From Leclercia adecarboxylata (lineage in GTDB: Bacteria > Pseudomonadota > Gammaproteobacteria > Enterobacterales > Enterobacteriaceae): a stretch of 64,000 nt of DNA. The notes below the pieces were generated by a model. It was not told the origin of the DNA. It did not search any database and saw nothing but the letters and a program-made list of their open reading frames with translations. The stretch's first letter is position 1; each line of letters starts with the position of its first letter. Position numbers and translations under genes: made by a program. The DNA is taken from NCBI RefSeq assembly GCF_006171285.1, contig NZ_CP040889.1:4092001-4156000 (forward strand). Direction: 5' to 3'. Below are positions 47,744 to 57,489 of this stretch, one piece after another.

Positions 47744-49053
47744 TGTCTGTACAGTCAATCGTGGACCAGGTGAGCTGGATCAAACGTCCCCAGGGGCAGA
47801 ACGCGCAGGCCGACAAATCGTTAACCGATAAGGTCAGCGCCATTATCGAGCGCGTGAAGGGCGAGGGCGATGCCGCCCTGAGAGACTTCTCGCAGCAGTT
47901 TGATAAGGTGGTCCCGGCGCAGTTCGAAGTCACCCCTGAGGAGATCGAAACCGCGCTGCGCGAGATGGACCCGCAGACCCGCCGCGACAGCGAGTTTGCC
48001 ATCGCTCAGGTGCGTCGCTTTGCCGAAGCCCAGCTCGCCACCATGCAGCCGCTGGAGGTGGAAACCCTGCCTGGCGTGCATCTGGGGCACCGGATCATTC
48101 CGGTCCAGACGGTGGGCTGCTACGTCCCGGGCGGGCGCTACCCGATCCTCTCCGCGCCGGTGATGTCCATCGTGCCCGCCACGGTGGCCGGATGCGAACA
48201 GATTATCGCCTGCCTGCCGCCCGCGGCGCACCCGTCGATGATTGCGGTCTGTCACCTGGCCGGGGCCCATCGCATCTTTAAAATCGGCGGCGCTCAGGCG
48301 GTGGCGGCGATGGCCTGGGGCACTGAGAGCGTCCCGGCGGTGGATAAAATTGTCGGGCCGGGCAACGCCTTTGTGAACGAGGCCAAGCGCCAGGTGTTCG
48401 GCAAGGTGGGGATTGACGCCCTGGCGGGACCGAGCGAAATCTTCACCATCGCCGACGACAGCGCCGATGCGCGCATTATTGCCGCCGACCTGCTGGCGCA
48501 GGCCGAACATGACGTTCATACCCGCGTCGGGCTGGCGACCACCAGCCGGGCGATTGCCGAGGGAACCCTGGCCGAGATCGAACGCCAGCTGACCACGCTG
48601 CCGACCGCCGCGACGGCGGGTGAAGCCTGGCGTCGCCAGGGGGAGATCGTGGTGTGCGACAGCGAAGAGCAGCTGATCGCCTTCGCTGATTACATGGCCA
48701 CCGAGCATCTGCAGGTCCATACCCGGGATCCGCACGGCACCGCGGCGAAAATTCGCAATTACGGCTCGCTGTTTATCGGCCAGAACGCCAGCGTGGTGTT
48801 CTCGGATAAATGCTGCGGCACCAACCACACCCTGCCCACCATGGCGGCGGCGCGCTACACCGGCGGGCTGTGGGTGGGAGCCTACGTTAAAATCTGTACC
48901 CATCAGTGGATCGACGAGCAGGGCATCGCCGCCATTGCGGAACCGGCGATCCGCCAGAGCCGTACCGAGGGGATGCAGGGCCACCGCCGTGCGGCGGAGA
49001 TCCGTCTGCGCCCGGAAGCGCTGGACGCCATCACCTCCGGGCTGCGCGACTAA
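47743..49053 (+). CDS. HisD-like zinc dehydrogenase (copy 2)
   Basis: A 436-residue paralogue of the first HisD-like enzyme, well diverged from it. Zinc and catalytic residues are conserved: QAEHD, ATEHLQVH, Asp in [14 protein letters not shown] and His in EGMQGHRRA. It has [11 protein letters not shown] and GPGNAFVNEAKRQ, the NAD and substrate loops. It is not the biosynthetic hisD: there are no other his genes. Two such enzymes suggest two alcohol-oxidation steps or two substrates. Confidence 0.87.
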   Translation: MSVQSIVDQVSWIKRPQGQNAQADKSLTDKVSAIIERVKGEGDAALRDFSQQFDKVVPAQFEVTPEEIETALREMDPQTRRDSEFAIAQVRRFAEAQLATMQPLEVETLPGVHLGHRIIPVQTVGCYVPGGRYPILSAPVMSIVPATVAGCEQIIACLPPAAHPSMIAVCHLAGAHRIFKIGGAQAVAAMAWGTESVPAVDKIVGPGNAFVNEAKRQVFGKVGIDALAGPSEIFTIADDSADARIIAADLLAQAEHDVHTRVGLATTSRAIAEGTLAEIERQLTTLPTAATAGEAWRRQGEIVVCDSEEQLIAFADYMATEHLQVHTRDPHGTAAKIRNYGSLFIGQNASVVFSDKCCGTNHTLPTMAAARYTGGLWVGAYVKICTHQWIDEQGIAAIAEPAIRQSRTEGMQGHRRAAEIRLRPEALDAITSGLRD

Positions 49054-49105
49054 CGGCGACGGGAGGCCGGGCGCAGGCCTGGCCTCCGGCATGATAAGGG
49101 ATGGT

Positions 49106-50419
49106 ATGAAAAAACAACGGCTGATTCCCCCCAGGGACTGCGTTGAGGAAATAGCCCGGCGGCTGGCGATTATCGCTGCCCAGCCGCAGCTGAACGCCAT
49201 ACTTGGGGTAAACCCGGACGCGCTGGCCGAGGCGGAACAGTGCCAGGCGCTGCGCCGTCGCGGCCAGCTGCTGGGGCCCCTGCACGGCGTGCCGCTGATC
49301 GTCAAAGATAATATTGCCTGCGCCGGACAACCGCTCACGGCAGGGTGCGAGGCGCTGGCCGCGCTTCGACCTACCACCGACGCGCTGGTGGTGCAAAGAT
49401 TACGCGCCGCCGGGGCGATTATTCTGGCCCGGGCCAATATGTCCGAGTTTGCTTTTGACGTCCGCTCCCGCAGCTCACTCGGCGGGGACGTGCATCACCC
49501 ATTGTTTCCGGGCATCACCGCGGGCGGCTCCAGCGGGGGCAGCGCGGCGGCGGTGGCTGCCGGTATGGCGGAAGGCGCCCTCGGCACTGATACCGGCGGC
49601 TCGATCCGCATCCCGTGCAGCTACACCGGGCTGGTGGGGCTAAGACCCCGCCTGCGCCGGGCCATGATGGAGGGGATTGCGCCGCTCTCCCTGAGTAAAG
49701 ATACGGTGGGACCGATGGTCCACAGCGTGCAGGATGCGGCTCTGCTGCACGGGATACTCCACGGCCACAGGCCGCGCGCCGTTGAGCCGGTGTCGCTGAA
49801 AGGGGTGCGCTTTGGAACAATCCGCGCCCTGGAGGGCGTTGATGCTCAGCAGCATGAGGTGTGGCACGCCGCCCTTGCGCGGCTGACGCGTCACGGCGCG
49901 ACGCTTGTTGAAACAGACCTGCCGATCCTGGGGGAAATTGAGGTGGCAACCTGCCTGAGCCTGTATGAATTTCGGGTGGGGTTGGACGCCTGGCTAAAAC
50001 AGCATCCGGGCGCGCCCGGCGATCTGCGGGGGATTGTCGCTTCAGGACGATTTTTGCCAGAGTTTTTACCGTTGCTGACGCAGATGCTCGCCAGCGACAG
50101 GCTGAAAACTCCGGCATGGCTCGCCGGACGGCAGCTGCGTCGTCGGCTGCGTCAGGCTCTGGCACAACGAGCGGAGCAGGAACGTTTAGACGGTTTTCTT
50201 TACCCGACGGTGAGCCGGATCCCGGAGAGCCTGGAGAAAATGCCCCCCGGCTGCGCGCCGGAGCTTGCAGCAATCAGCGGATTCGCCGCCATCACGCTGC
50301 CCTGCGGCAGAACGCGGAGCGGCTTTCCGGTGGGGCTGGAAATTCTTTCGCCAGCGGCGGATGAAGCCCCGCTGCTGGCGCTGGCCGCCGCCTGCGAAAC
50401 CGCGTTTACTCGTCCGTAA
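49106..50419 (+). CDS. amidase-signature family hydrolase
   Basis: Start at 49106 (AAGGG five bases upstream); 437 residues. The Ser-Ser-Lys triad is clear: Lys in LIVKDNIAC, Ser in AGGSSGGSAAAVAAG and the second Ser in GTDTGGSIRIPCS. It hydrolyses an amide, possibly on the pathway substrate. It is the last gene of the rightward unit and ends 14 bases inside the convergent ydhS gene. Confidence 0.9.
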   Translation: MKKQRLIPPRDCVEEIARRLAIIAAQPQLNAILGVNPDALAEAEQCQALRRRGQLLGPLHGVPLIVKDNIACAGQPLTAGCEALAALRPTTDALVVQRLRAAGAIILARANMSEFAFDVRSRSSLGGDVHHPLFPGITAGGSSGGSAAAVAAGMAEGALGTDTGGSIRIPCSYTGLVGLRPRLRRAMMEGIAPLSLSKDTVGPMVHSVQDAALLHGILHGHRPRAVEPVSLKGVRFGTIRALEGVDAQQHEVWHAALARLTRHGATLVETDLPILGEIEVATCLSLYEFRVGLDAWLKQHPGAPGDLRGIVASGRFLPEFLPLLTQMLASDRLKTPAWLAGRQLRRRLRQALAQRAEQERLDGFLYPTVSRIPESLEKMPPGCAPELAAISGFAAITLPCGRTRSGFPVGLEILSPAADEAPLLALAAACETAFTRP

Positions 50420-52016
50420 ACTCCAGCCGTCTGCGCACCCGCGAGGCGGGCTGGACGGCGGCTTTCGCTATCGCCTCGCCGATCTCGGCACAGACCACCA
50501 GACCCTGGACAAAGGGGCGATCGTGCATCAGATACGGCAGCGCGCCGAAGGCGATGCGCCCGCGCAGATACTCCGGTGCCAGCAGGGTGTAATCGTCCCC
50601 CACGTCGGGGATCTCCTCTCCGGCGGATTCCAGCTGGTGGCGCAGCACCGGGAACGGCAGGTCTTTGGTCTTGAGCGGTTTCTGCCCGCGCGCATCGATA
50701 AAGACATCGAAATACGCGACCTCGCCCCGGGCCTCGATCACCGTCCGGTCCTCTTTTACCGCCATCTCATAGTCGTCACCCAGCGTCAGAATGCTGATGA
50801 TGCCCGCCTCGCGCAGGGCCAGCAGTCGGCGGATGGACTGAGACGGGATCGCCGCATAGTTGTCGATAAAAACGCGCGCCAGCCCGACCTTAAAGCGCTC
50901 CCGGTCCTTTTTCGTCAGATGGGGAACAATCTTCTCAACGGCCTCGTGCAGCCGCAGGATCGTATAGCGCCACGGCACCGTGCGTTTGTCGCGCTTGTTG
51001 CGTTCCACTTCATTAAGGTTAGAGACCGCCCAACGGAACGGGCCATGTTTCTCGCGGTCGGCAAACCAAGCGTCGCGAATGGTGTCGGCCGTCAGGGTCT
51101 CTAACGCTACCGCGTCACTCCACTGGGGATCGGCATGCTTGAGCTCGGCAACGACAAGTTCAAAGATGCGGTCGAGCAAGCCCTCTGAACCCTGCTCGAT
51201 GGCCGCGTCAATCGCCTGTTCCGTGGCGATAGTTAACGGCTCATAGGGGATCGGACAATAAAAATCGGCTTCGGGAAGGATGCCCGAGCGGGACATCAGC
51301 ACAATCTTCAGCGTCTCGCTGTCCTCATCCAGTTGGAAATGAATCTGTTCATCATCGGTCTCGATAAACTTGCCATGCTGAATGGCCACGGCCATCGCCG
51401 CATCCAGCCCGCTTAACGATGTGCCAAGAATGCCGACGTTACAGGCCGGGATTTTGGCCTCCATCAGCCCGGACCAGGGGCTCGGGAAGAAGGAGCGCGA
51501 GGCGGCATCTTCGTCAGGCCAGACGTGTCCGGTGGCGATAACGGCCAGATCGAACGGCTCAGGCTCGATTTCACCCTCGGCCCATACATTGACCCCGTCA
51601 GGCGTAGCCTCCACGTCGGTGACCTGACAGGACTCGAGGACGTTAACCTCAAAGCCCTGTTTTCTTGCCTGCCCGATAAGCGCCAGGAACTGATCGCGGA
51701 AATACTGGCCCAGCAGAATACGCGGCAGGAACTGCCGGTCGTGCAGGGCGGATTTTTGCACGCCGTAGCGCGCCAGATGGGCGTCGCTCTGGGTGCGCAG
51801 CCACTCGAGATAGGTCGAAAACAGGGGCGGGATCTCGATGCTGGCGATATTGGCCAGCATCATGCGCGAGTTATCTTCATCGCTGTAGGGCATCCCGACG
51901 CCTGCCTCTTCGGCCTGCTCATAGACGTTGACGCAGAGCGGTGTGTTCAGTTTCAGAAGCGAGAAGAGGGTATAAATACCGGTGGGGCCAGCCCCGACAA
52001 TGGCGATCTTTTTCAT
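50406..52016 (-). CDS. ydhS: FAD/NAD(P)-binding protein YdhS
   Basis: The start at 52016 gives 536 residues starting MKKIAIVGAGPTGIYTLFSLL, in line with E. coli YdhS (534). It has the dinucleotide fold at the N terminus and the family stretch IATGHVWPDE, and CNVGILGTSLSGLDAAMAVA as second nucleotide-binding motif. It is an uncharacterised FAD-dependent oxidoreductase. It is convergent with the amidase gene, marking the return to backbone. Confidence 0.92.
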   Translation of the reverse strand: MKKIAIVGAGPTGIYTLFSLLKLNTPLCVNVYEQAEEAGVGMPYSDEDNSRMMLANIASIEIPPLFSTYLEWLRTQSDAHLARYGVQKSALHDRQFLPRILLGQYFRDQFLALIGQARKQGFEVNVLESCQVTDVEATPDGVNVWAEGEIEPEPFDLAVIATGHVWPDEDAASRSFFPSPWSGLMEAKIPACNVGILGTSLSGLDAAMAVAIQHGKFIETDDEQIHFQLDEDSETLKIVLMSRSGILPEADFYCPIPYEPLTIATEQAIDAAIEQGSEGLLDRIFELVVAELKHADPQWSDAVALETLTADTIRDAWFADREKHGPFRWAVSNLNEVERNKRDKRTVPWRYTILRLHEAVEKIVPHLTKKDRERFKVGLARVFIDNYAAIPSQSIRRLLALREAGIISILTLGDDYEMAVKEDRTVIEARGEVAYFDVFIDARGQKPLKTKDLPFPVLRHQLESAGEEIPDVGDDYTLLAPEYLRGRIAFGALPYLMHDRPFVQGLVVCAEIGEAIAKAAVQPASRVRRRLEFTDE

Positions 52017-52144
52017 TGTGTCCACCTGCTGTTTTTTACCGAATCCATGGGAATAATGCCATGCAGGATAAGTGTGGTAGAAAACGGGTGATGAGCAACT
52101 CAGAAACGAGGCTGAAAGCGATAAATCAGATAAGAAGAGGAGTT

Positions 52145-52170
52145 GCACCATTTCAGGACTGAAATGGTGC
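52145..52170 (-). terminator. hairpin overlapping the tRNA-Val 3' end
   Basis: A 12-bp perfect inverted repeat, GCACCATTTCAG and complement; its left minus-strand arm is formed by the last bases of the tRNA (GCACCA). It is followed on the minus strand by a T-rich stretch, ACTCCTCTTCTT. It probably acts as the tRNA terminator. Confidence 0.6.
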
Positions 52171-52241
52171 GTCCGAGTGGACTCGAACCACCGACCCCCA
52201 CCATGTCAAGGTGGTGCTCTAACCAACTGAGCTACGGACGC
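52165..52241 (-). tRNA. valW: tRNA-Val (anticodon GAC), distal copy
   Basis: 77 nt cloverleaf beginning GCGTCCGTAGCTCAGTTGG and ending in encoded CCA. The anticodon GAC lies in the loop CTTGACATG (complement of 52205-52207). Second of a tandem pair; position and sequence match E. coli valV-valW. Confidence 0.96.
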
Positions 52242-52245
52242 AGAA

Positions 52246-52322
52246 TGGTGCGTTCAATTGGACTCGAACCAACGACCCCCACCATGTCAAGGTGGTGCTC
52301 TAACCAACTGAGCTATGAACGC
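52246..52322 (-). tRNA. valV: tRNA-Val (anticodon GAC), proximal copy
   Basis: 77 nt, beginning GCGTTCATAGCTCAGTTGG and ending with CCA; anticodon at the complement of 52286-52288. The acceptor stem differs from the other copy by compensated changes. Only four bases separate the two. Confidence 0.96.
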
Positions 52323-52473
52323 AATGTTGTGTGTGACAACGGGGACGGATATTAGCGGCAGTGGCCGCACGAGGCAAGAGGCAAACTGCAAATTTCTTTC
52401 AGATTTCACGCGATTGCTGTATTCCCGCGCAAAATGAAGAGAAAGTAGCCGCCCGCAGGCGGCTGGTGGGTAT

Positions 52474-53847
52474 TTAACGCGCGGCGCGTTGCAATATCAC
52501 GCTGGAGGGCTGGCGCTGCAAATACCGCATGCGCAGCATCATCATGATCGCGGCAGAGGTTAAGCCGATAATAAAGCCCATCCAGAAACCGGCCGGGCCC
52601 ATGCGATCCACCACCAGATCGGTGAGCGCCAGGATATAACCGCTCGGCAGGCCCAGCACCCAGTAGGCGATAAAGGTAATAAAGAAGATCGAACGCGTAT
52701 CTTTATAGCCACGCAGCACGCCGCTGCCGATCACCTGGATGGAGTCGGAGATCTGATACACCGCCGCCAGCATCATCAGCTGGGAGGCGAGGAGCACCAC
52801 CTCCGGGTTGTCGTTATAGAGCAGGGCGATCTGCTCCCGCAGCGTGACGGTAAACAGCGCGGTGCAGACCGCCATGCAGATCCCTACGCCAATCCCGGTG
52901 CGGGCCGCGATCTGCGCTTCCAGCGTGGAGCCCTGACCGAGGCGATAGCCCACGCGAATGGTTACCGCGGCGGCGAGCGACAGCGGCAGAACGAACATCA
53001 GCGAGCTGAAGTTCAGGGCGATCTGGTGCCCGGCCACGTTCACGATCCCCAGCGGTGAGACCAGCAGCGCGACCACGGCGAACAGCGTCACTTCGAAGAA
53101 CAGCGCCAGGGCAATAGGCAGGCCGAGCTGCACCAGGCGTTTCACCACCTCCATGTCCGGCTTGTTGAAACCCGGCTCGCTGCGGATATCGCGCATCGAG
53201 CGGGCGCGCTTCACGTAAGAGAGCATGCCGAAGAACATCACCCAGTAGACCGCCGCGGTAGCGACGCCGCAGCCGACACCGCCGAGTTCCGGCATGCCGA
53301 AATGACCATAAATAAAGATGTAGTTCACCGGAATATTGACCAGCAGGCCGATAAAGCCCATCACCATGCCCGGTTTGGTTTTCGCCAGGCCTTCACACTG
53401 ATTACGCATCACCTGGAAGAATAAATATCCCGGCGTACCCCAGAGCAGGGCGCGTAAATAGCCGACGGCGGTATCCGCCAGGGCCGGATCGATATTGTGC
53501 ATGGCGTGAATAATATAGCCGGCGTTCCACAGCACGATCATGATTAACACCGAAACAAAGCCTGCCAGCCAGAAGCCCTGGCGGATCTGATGGGCGATAC
53601 GTTCGCGACGCCCGGAGCCGTTCAACTGGGCGATAACCGGCGTCAGCGCCAGCAGCAGGCCGTGGCCGAAGAGAATAGCCGGGAGCCAGATAGAGGTGCC
53701 GATAGCCACCGCCGCCATGTCGGTGGCGCTGTAGCCACCCGCCATTACGGTATCAACGAATCCCATTGCGGTCTGGGCGATTTGCGCGAGTATCACCGGG
53801 ATTGCCAGAGCTAATAACTGACGCGCTTCACTCATGTACTTCTGCAC
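52474..53847 (-). CDS. mdtK: MATE multidrug efflux pump MdtK (NorM)
   Basis: The 457-residue protein has 12 transmembrane segments and the MATE family segments ([20 protein letters not shown], and the repeat in the second half). MdtK exports fluoroquinolones, cationic dyes and dipeptides using Na+ or H+. Length equals the E. coli protein. It is divergent from ribE, as in E. coli. Confidence 0.96.
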   Translation of the reverse strand: MQKYMSEARQLLALAIPVILAQIAQTAMGFVDTVMAGGYSATDMAAVAIGTSIWLPAILFGHGLLLALTPVIAQLNGSGRRERIAHQIRQGFWLAGFVSVLIMIVLWNAGYIIHAMHNIDPALADTAVGYLRALLWGTPGYLFFQVMRNQCEGLAKTKPGMVMGFIGLLVNIPVNYIFIYGHFGMPELGGVGCGVATAAVYWVMFFGMLSYVKRARSMRDIRSEPGFNKPDMEVVKRLVQLGLPIALALFFEVTLFAVVALLVSPLGIVNVAGHQIALNFSSLMFVLPLSLAAAVTIRVGYRLGQGSTLEAQIAARTGIGVGICMAVCTALFTVTLREQIALLYNDNPEVVLLASQLMMLAAVYQISDSIQVIGSGVLRGYKDTRSIFFITFIAYWVLGLPSGYILALTDLVVDRMGPAGFWMGFIIGLTSAAIMMMLRMRYLQRQPSSVILQRAAR

Positions 53848-54069
53848 GTGAACACCTTTGATATTGTTGTTATTTGAAAGAATAAAAGTCGCTGTGAGAA
53901 AACAGCAAAAAGAAGATGCGGGGAAGTCCAGCTATTGTAGCGGGGATAAGCTATTTATCTAGTGAAAAAATCGCCAGAAAAGGTGGGTACTGGCAACCTC
54001 TTTTTTCAACTGTTATTGTGGTGGGATTAAACGGTGTTATCACCGAAAGAACAAACAGGAGTCGTAAGC

Positions 54070-54714
54070 ATGTTTACTGGTATTGTGCAGGGCACCGCGA
54101 AGCTGGTGTCCATTGATGAAAAACCCAACTTCCGCACCCACGTCGTCGCCCTGCCGGATGAGATGCTCGATGGGCTGGAGACCGGGGCATCGGTTGCGCA
54201 CAACGGCTGTTGCCTGACGGTAACCGAAATTAACGGTAACTTGATCAGCTTCGATTTGATGAAAGAGACGCTGCGTATCACCAATCTTGGTGACCTGGCT
54301 GAAGGCGATATTGTTAACGTTGAGCGCGCCGCGAAATTCAGCGACGAAATTGGCGGACATTTAATGTCGGGCCATATTATGACTACCGCAGAAATTGCCA
54401 AAATCCTGACTTCGGAAAATAACCGCCAGATCTGGTTTAAGGTTCAGGATCCGTCATTAATGAAATACATCCTTTATAAAGGCTTTATTGGCGTGGACGG
54501 CATCAGCCTGACCGTCGGTGAAGTGACGCCGACCCGCTTCTGCGTGCACCTGATCCCGGAGACGCTGCAGCGCACGACGCTCGGCAGCAAAAAACTGGGT
54601 CACAGGGTGAATATCGAAATCGATCCGCAAACCCAGGCGGTGGTGGATACCGTCGAGCGCGTGCTGGCGGCAAAAGAGGCCGCCGCCATCCAGCAGACGC
54701 TCAACGACGCGTGA
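54070..54714 (+). CDS. ribE: riboflavin synthase alpha chain
   Basis: Dismutates two 6,7-dimethyl-8-ribityllumazine molecules into riboflavin and a pyrimidine. The start at 54070 (AGGAGTCG upstream) gives 214 residues, with two lumazine-binding repeats: [12 protein letters not shown] at the start and [16 protein letters not shown] opening the second half. E. coli names it ribE or ribC. A terminator shared with cfa follows. Confidence 0.97.
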   Translation: MFTGIVQGTAKLVSIDEKPNFRTHVVALPDEMLDGLETGASVAHNGCCLTVTEINGNLISFDLMKETLRITNLGDLAEGDIVNVERAAKFSDEIGGHLMSGHIMTTAEIAKILTSENNRQIWFKVQDPSLMKYILYKGFIGVDGISLTVGEVTPTRFCVHLIPETLQRTTLGSKKLGHRVNIEIDPQTQAVVDTVERVLAAKEAAAIQQTLNDA

Positions 54715-54718
54715 TAAT

Positions 54719-54748
54719 AAAATACCCCGGCATGCCGGGGTATTTTAT
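54719..54748. terminator. bidirectional terminator between ribE and cfa
   Basis: AAAATACCCCGGC-AT-GCCGGGGTATTTT: T-runs on both strands make it usable in both directions; it lies within 40 bases of both stops. Confidence 0.9.
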
Positions 54749-55897
54749 TTAGCGGGCTACCCGCAGGCCGTGCTCCACGCCGCGGCTGAATACCACCTGC
54801 CACAGCTGAATATCACGGGCGCGAAACGCCCCGGCGCAGGCGTTCAGATAGTAGCTGAACATCCGTTTAAATCGTTCAGAATAGTTGTCGGCGATCTCCG
54901 GCCAGCTGGCAATAAAGCGCTCATGCCAGGCCATCAGCGTCGTATCGTAGTCAGCGCCAAAGTTATGCCAGTCCTCCATCACAAAATGGGGTTCGCTGGC
55001 ATTCGCAATCTGGCGTACTGACGGTAAACAGCCATTCGGAAAGATGTACTTATCTATCCAGGGATCGACGCGATGGTCGGTTTTTCGGGAGCCGATGGTG
55101 TGCAGCAGGAACAGGCCGTCGGGCTTCAGGTTGCGATCCACCACCTCAAAGTAGGTCGGGTAGTTTTTCGGCCCCACGTGTTCGAACATCCCCACCGAGA
55201 CAATGCGATCGAACTGGTCGTTGAGATCCCGGTAATCCTGCAACAGAATAGCGACATCCAGACTGGCGCAGCGCGCCTGCGCCATGCGCTGCTGTTCCGC
55301 TGAAATGGTAACGCCCACCACGCTGACGCCATAGTGCCGTGCCATAAACTCCGCCAGACCACCCCAGCCGCAGCCGATATCCAGTACCCTCATGCCGGGT
55401 TCCAGCTGCAGTTTTTCGCAGATAAGGCGCAGTTTATCCTGCTGCGCCTGCTCAAGGCTGGTCGCCTGTTTCCAGTAACCGCAGGAGTACTGCATGGCCG
55501 GGTCGAGCATGCGGCTGAACAGATCGTTGCCGAGATCGTAATGCTCTTTGCCGACAATCCAGGCGCGCTTTTTACTTTGCAGATTGAACAGGCGGGCAGC
55601 GGCAATACGCAGGGTATCCTTCAGGTGGTTGGGCAGTTGCTGCTCCAGGCCCGCCCGCAGGACGTTATTGAAAAAAATATCGAGGCGCTCGCACTCCCAC
55701 CAGCCGTCCATATAGCTTTCGCCAAGGCCAAGCGACCCTTCCTGCAGGACGCGTTTAAAAAAGTCGGGGTGTTTGACCTGCAAATCGAAGGATGCCGGGC
55801 CGTTGATGGTGATCCCTGCACGGCTCAGCATTTCATTGATTATCCGGTACCAGTTATCTTTGCGAACGCTGACTTCTTCCAGACACGATGAACTCAT
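54749..55897 (-). CDS. cfa: cyclopropane-fatty-acyl-phospholipid synthase
   Basis: Cfa methylenates cis double bonds of membrane phospholipid acyl chains using SAM, in stationary phase and acid stress. The start at 55897 (MSSSCLEEVSV) gives the E. coli length of 382 residues. SAM motif I is RVLDIGCGWGGLAEF; GVTISAEQQRMAQ and VGMFEHVG follow. The longer open frame upstream is only the leader, which in E. coli is a target of small RNAs. Confidence 0.97.
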   Translation of the reverse strand: MSSSCLEEVSVRKDNWYRIINEMLSRAGITINGPASFDLQVKHPDFFKRVLQEGSLGLGESYMDGWWECERLDIFFNNVLRAGLEQQLPNHLKDTLRIAAARLFNLQSKKRAWIVGKEHYDLGNDLFSRMLDPAMQYSCGYWKQATSLEQAQQDKLRLICEKLQLEPGMRVLDIGCGWGGLAEFMARHYGVSVVGVTISAEQQRMAQARCASLDVAILLQDYRDLNDQFDRIVSVGMFEHVGPKNYPTYFEVVDRNLKPDGLFLLHTIGSRKTDHRVDPWIDKYIFPNGCLPSVRQIANASEPHFVMEDWHNFGADYDTTLMAWHERFIASWPEIADNYSERFKRMFSYYLNACAGAFRARDIQLWQVVFSRGVEHGLRVAR

Positions 55898-56048
55898 AGC
55901 TTCTCCACCACATGATGTGATCAGAACCCTTAAACAGCGTAGCCGCTCTTTATGGTTTGTGAGAAATCTCACGGTGTGACCCGCGAGGCTAATATCCGAC
56001 GTAGAACAGAGGAAGGGAGATAACCCTTGCCGAAAGGCCATCCATGCT

Positions 56049-56074
56049 AAAACGGGAGCACTCCGGCTCCCGTT
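56049..56074 (-). terminator. terminator of punC (ydhC)
   Basis: Minus-strand stem AACGGGAG/CTCCCGTT followed by UUUU, about 100 bases after the stop codon of ydhC. Confidence 0.7.
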
Positions 56075-56177
56075 AATACTTAATAATTTTCGTATTTATC
56101 AGAATGCGCTAATAAGTATAGGCCTGATAAATGGGTGCTTCAACAGAAAATCGTTAGCACCCTAATCAGTTACGCCA

Positions 56178-57374
56178 TCAGGCGCGAGAGGACTCCGCCT
56201 GCATCTCGTCATGCTGCTGGCGGGCAGGGAGGTACTGCATCCGGTAGCCCAGCGCGGCCAGTATCACGGTGGCGACCATCACGCTGGTGGTGGTCAGCAG
56301 CGGGGTGGCAATCAGCCATGAGACCAGCAGGCTGGCAAGGAAGCAGAGGCCCAGCTGCAGGGTGTTCTGCAACGCGGCCGCGCTGCCGGTGGCCTGCGGG
56401 AAGGGACGCAGCGCCTGCGCGACGACGATAGGGTAGATCGCGCCGTTCGCCACCGCCATCAGGCAGAAGGGTATCAGCAGCTCCGCCAGGCTCACGCCCG
56501 GAATAAACCCTACCGCCCAGGTGCCTATCACGCTGAGCGCAAACAGGCCCAGCAGCCACGGCAGCATCTGGTGACCCTGCCATTTTTGCAGCGCAGCGCG
56601 ACAGCCGTAGCCACCAATCAGGAAGGCGATGGTCTGCGGCACGTAGCTCAGGCCGATCGCTGCCGGGCTGTAGCCCATCTCGCTGAGGATAAACGGCGAG
56701 CCGGTCAGCCAGGCGAAGAAGCTGGCGGAACAGGCGGCGTAGATCAGCACGTTACCGCGATAAACACGCGAGCGGAGCAGGGTGAAGAAGGTGACGCGGG
56801 ACTCAGGCCGATCCGCTTTTGCCGCGACCGGTTTCAGGAAAAAGGCCGGGATCATCAGCACCAGGGTGATGGCAAACAGCACGGCAAAAATGGCCTGCCA
56901 GCTGAAATGGGCGAGGATCCAGCTGCCGAGCAGCGGTGCCAGGGCCGGTGACAGCCCCACCAGCGGCATGATGGTGGCGAAAATCCGGTTGGTCCGCGTC
57001 GCCGGGTAGTAGTCCGTCACCAGCGCCTGCCAGGTGACCGCCGCCGCGCAGACGCCTACCGCCTGGATAAAGCGCAGCACCAGCAGCCAGGTGGCATCGC
57101 GTACCCACAGCATGCCCAGACAGCCCAGCGCGAAGATGGCTAAACCGGTCAGCAGAACCGGCTTACGCCCGAAGCGGTCGGACATCGGTCCCCACAGCAG
57201 CTGCGCGAAAGCAAAGCCCGCAAGGAAGAGGCTCAGGCTGGCGCTGATGGCGGCCGCCGGGGTTTGCAGATCTTCCTGCATGATCGAGAAGGCAGGCAGA
57301 TACATATCGGTGGCGAGGAAGCCCAGTACGCTCAGGCCGCCAAGCCAGACTAAAAATCCTTTCCTGGGTTGCAT
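56178..57374 (-). CDS. punC: Bcr/CflA-family MFS transporter PunC (YdhC)
   Basis: The 398-residue exporter/importer has 12 transmembrane segments, the family start [16 protein letters not shown] and the MFS motif [16 protein letters not shown]. In E. coli YdhC was renamed PunC after being linked to purine nucleoside transport under control of PunR. Divergent from punR, with the 115-base promoter region between them. Confidence 0.92.
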   Translation of the reverse strand: MQPRKGFLVWLGGLSVLGFLATDMYLPAFSIMQEDLQTPAAAISASLSLFLAGFAFAQLLWGPMSDRFGRKPVLLTGLAIFALGCLGMLWVRDATWLLVLRFIQAVGVCAAAVTWQALVTDYYPATRTNRIFATIMPLVGLSPALAPLLGSWILAHFSWQAIFAVLFAITLVLMIPAFFLKPVAAKADRPESRVTFFTLLRSRVYRGNVLIYAACSASFFAWLTGSPFILSEMGYSPAAIGLSYVPQTIAFLIGGYGCRAALQKWQGHQMLPWLLGLFALSVIGTWAVGFIPGVSLAELLIPFCLMAVANGAIYPIVVAQALRPFPQATGSAAALQNTLQLGLCFLASLLVSWLIATPLLTTTSVMVATVILAALGYRMQYLPARQQHDEMQAESSRA

Positions 57375-57489
57375 TGTTTTATTGTCCTTATGGGTGCAGG
57401 TTTAGGTAGCCGCTGAGTGTAGGCAGTGCAATCCCGCTTGTGAAACGCTAATATTTGGCGGTTGCATTCAAATTTTTTGCAGGCAGAAA

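Noticed and set aside
52165..52322. tRNA-Val pair as an integration site of a genomic island
   Set aside because: No integrase gene and no direct repeat of the tRNA 3' end was seen; the catabolic cluster ends before ydhS rather than at the tRNAs.
53848..54069. FMN riboswitch upstream of ribE
   Set aside because: No conserved RFN-element segments were recognised; in enterics that riboswitch belongs to ribB.
55898..56041. N-terminal extension of cfa
   Set aside because: The start at 55897 gives exactly the E. coli length and sequence start; the extension is leader DNA.
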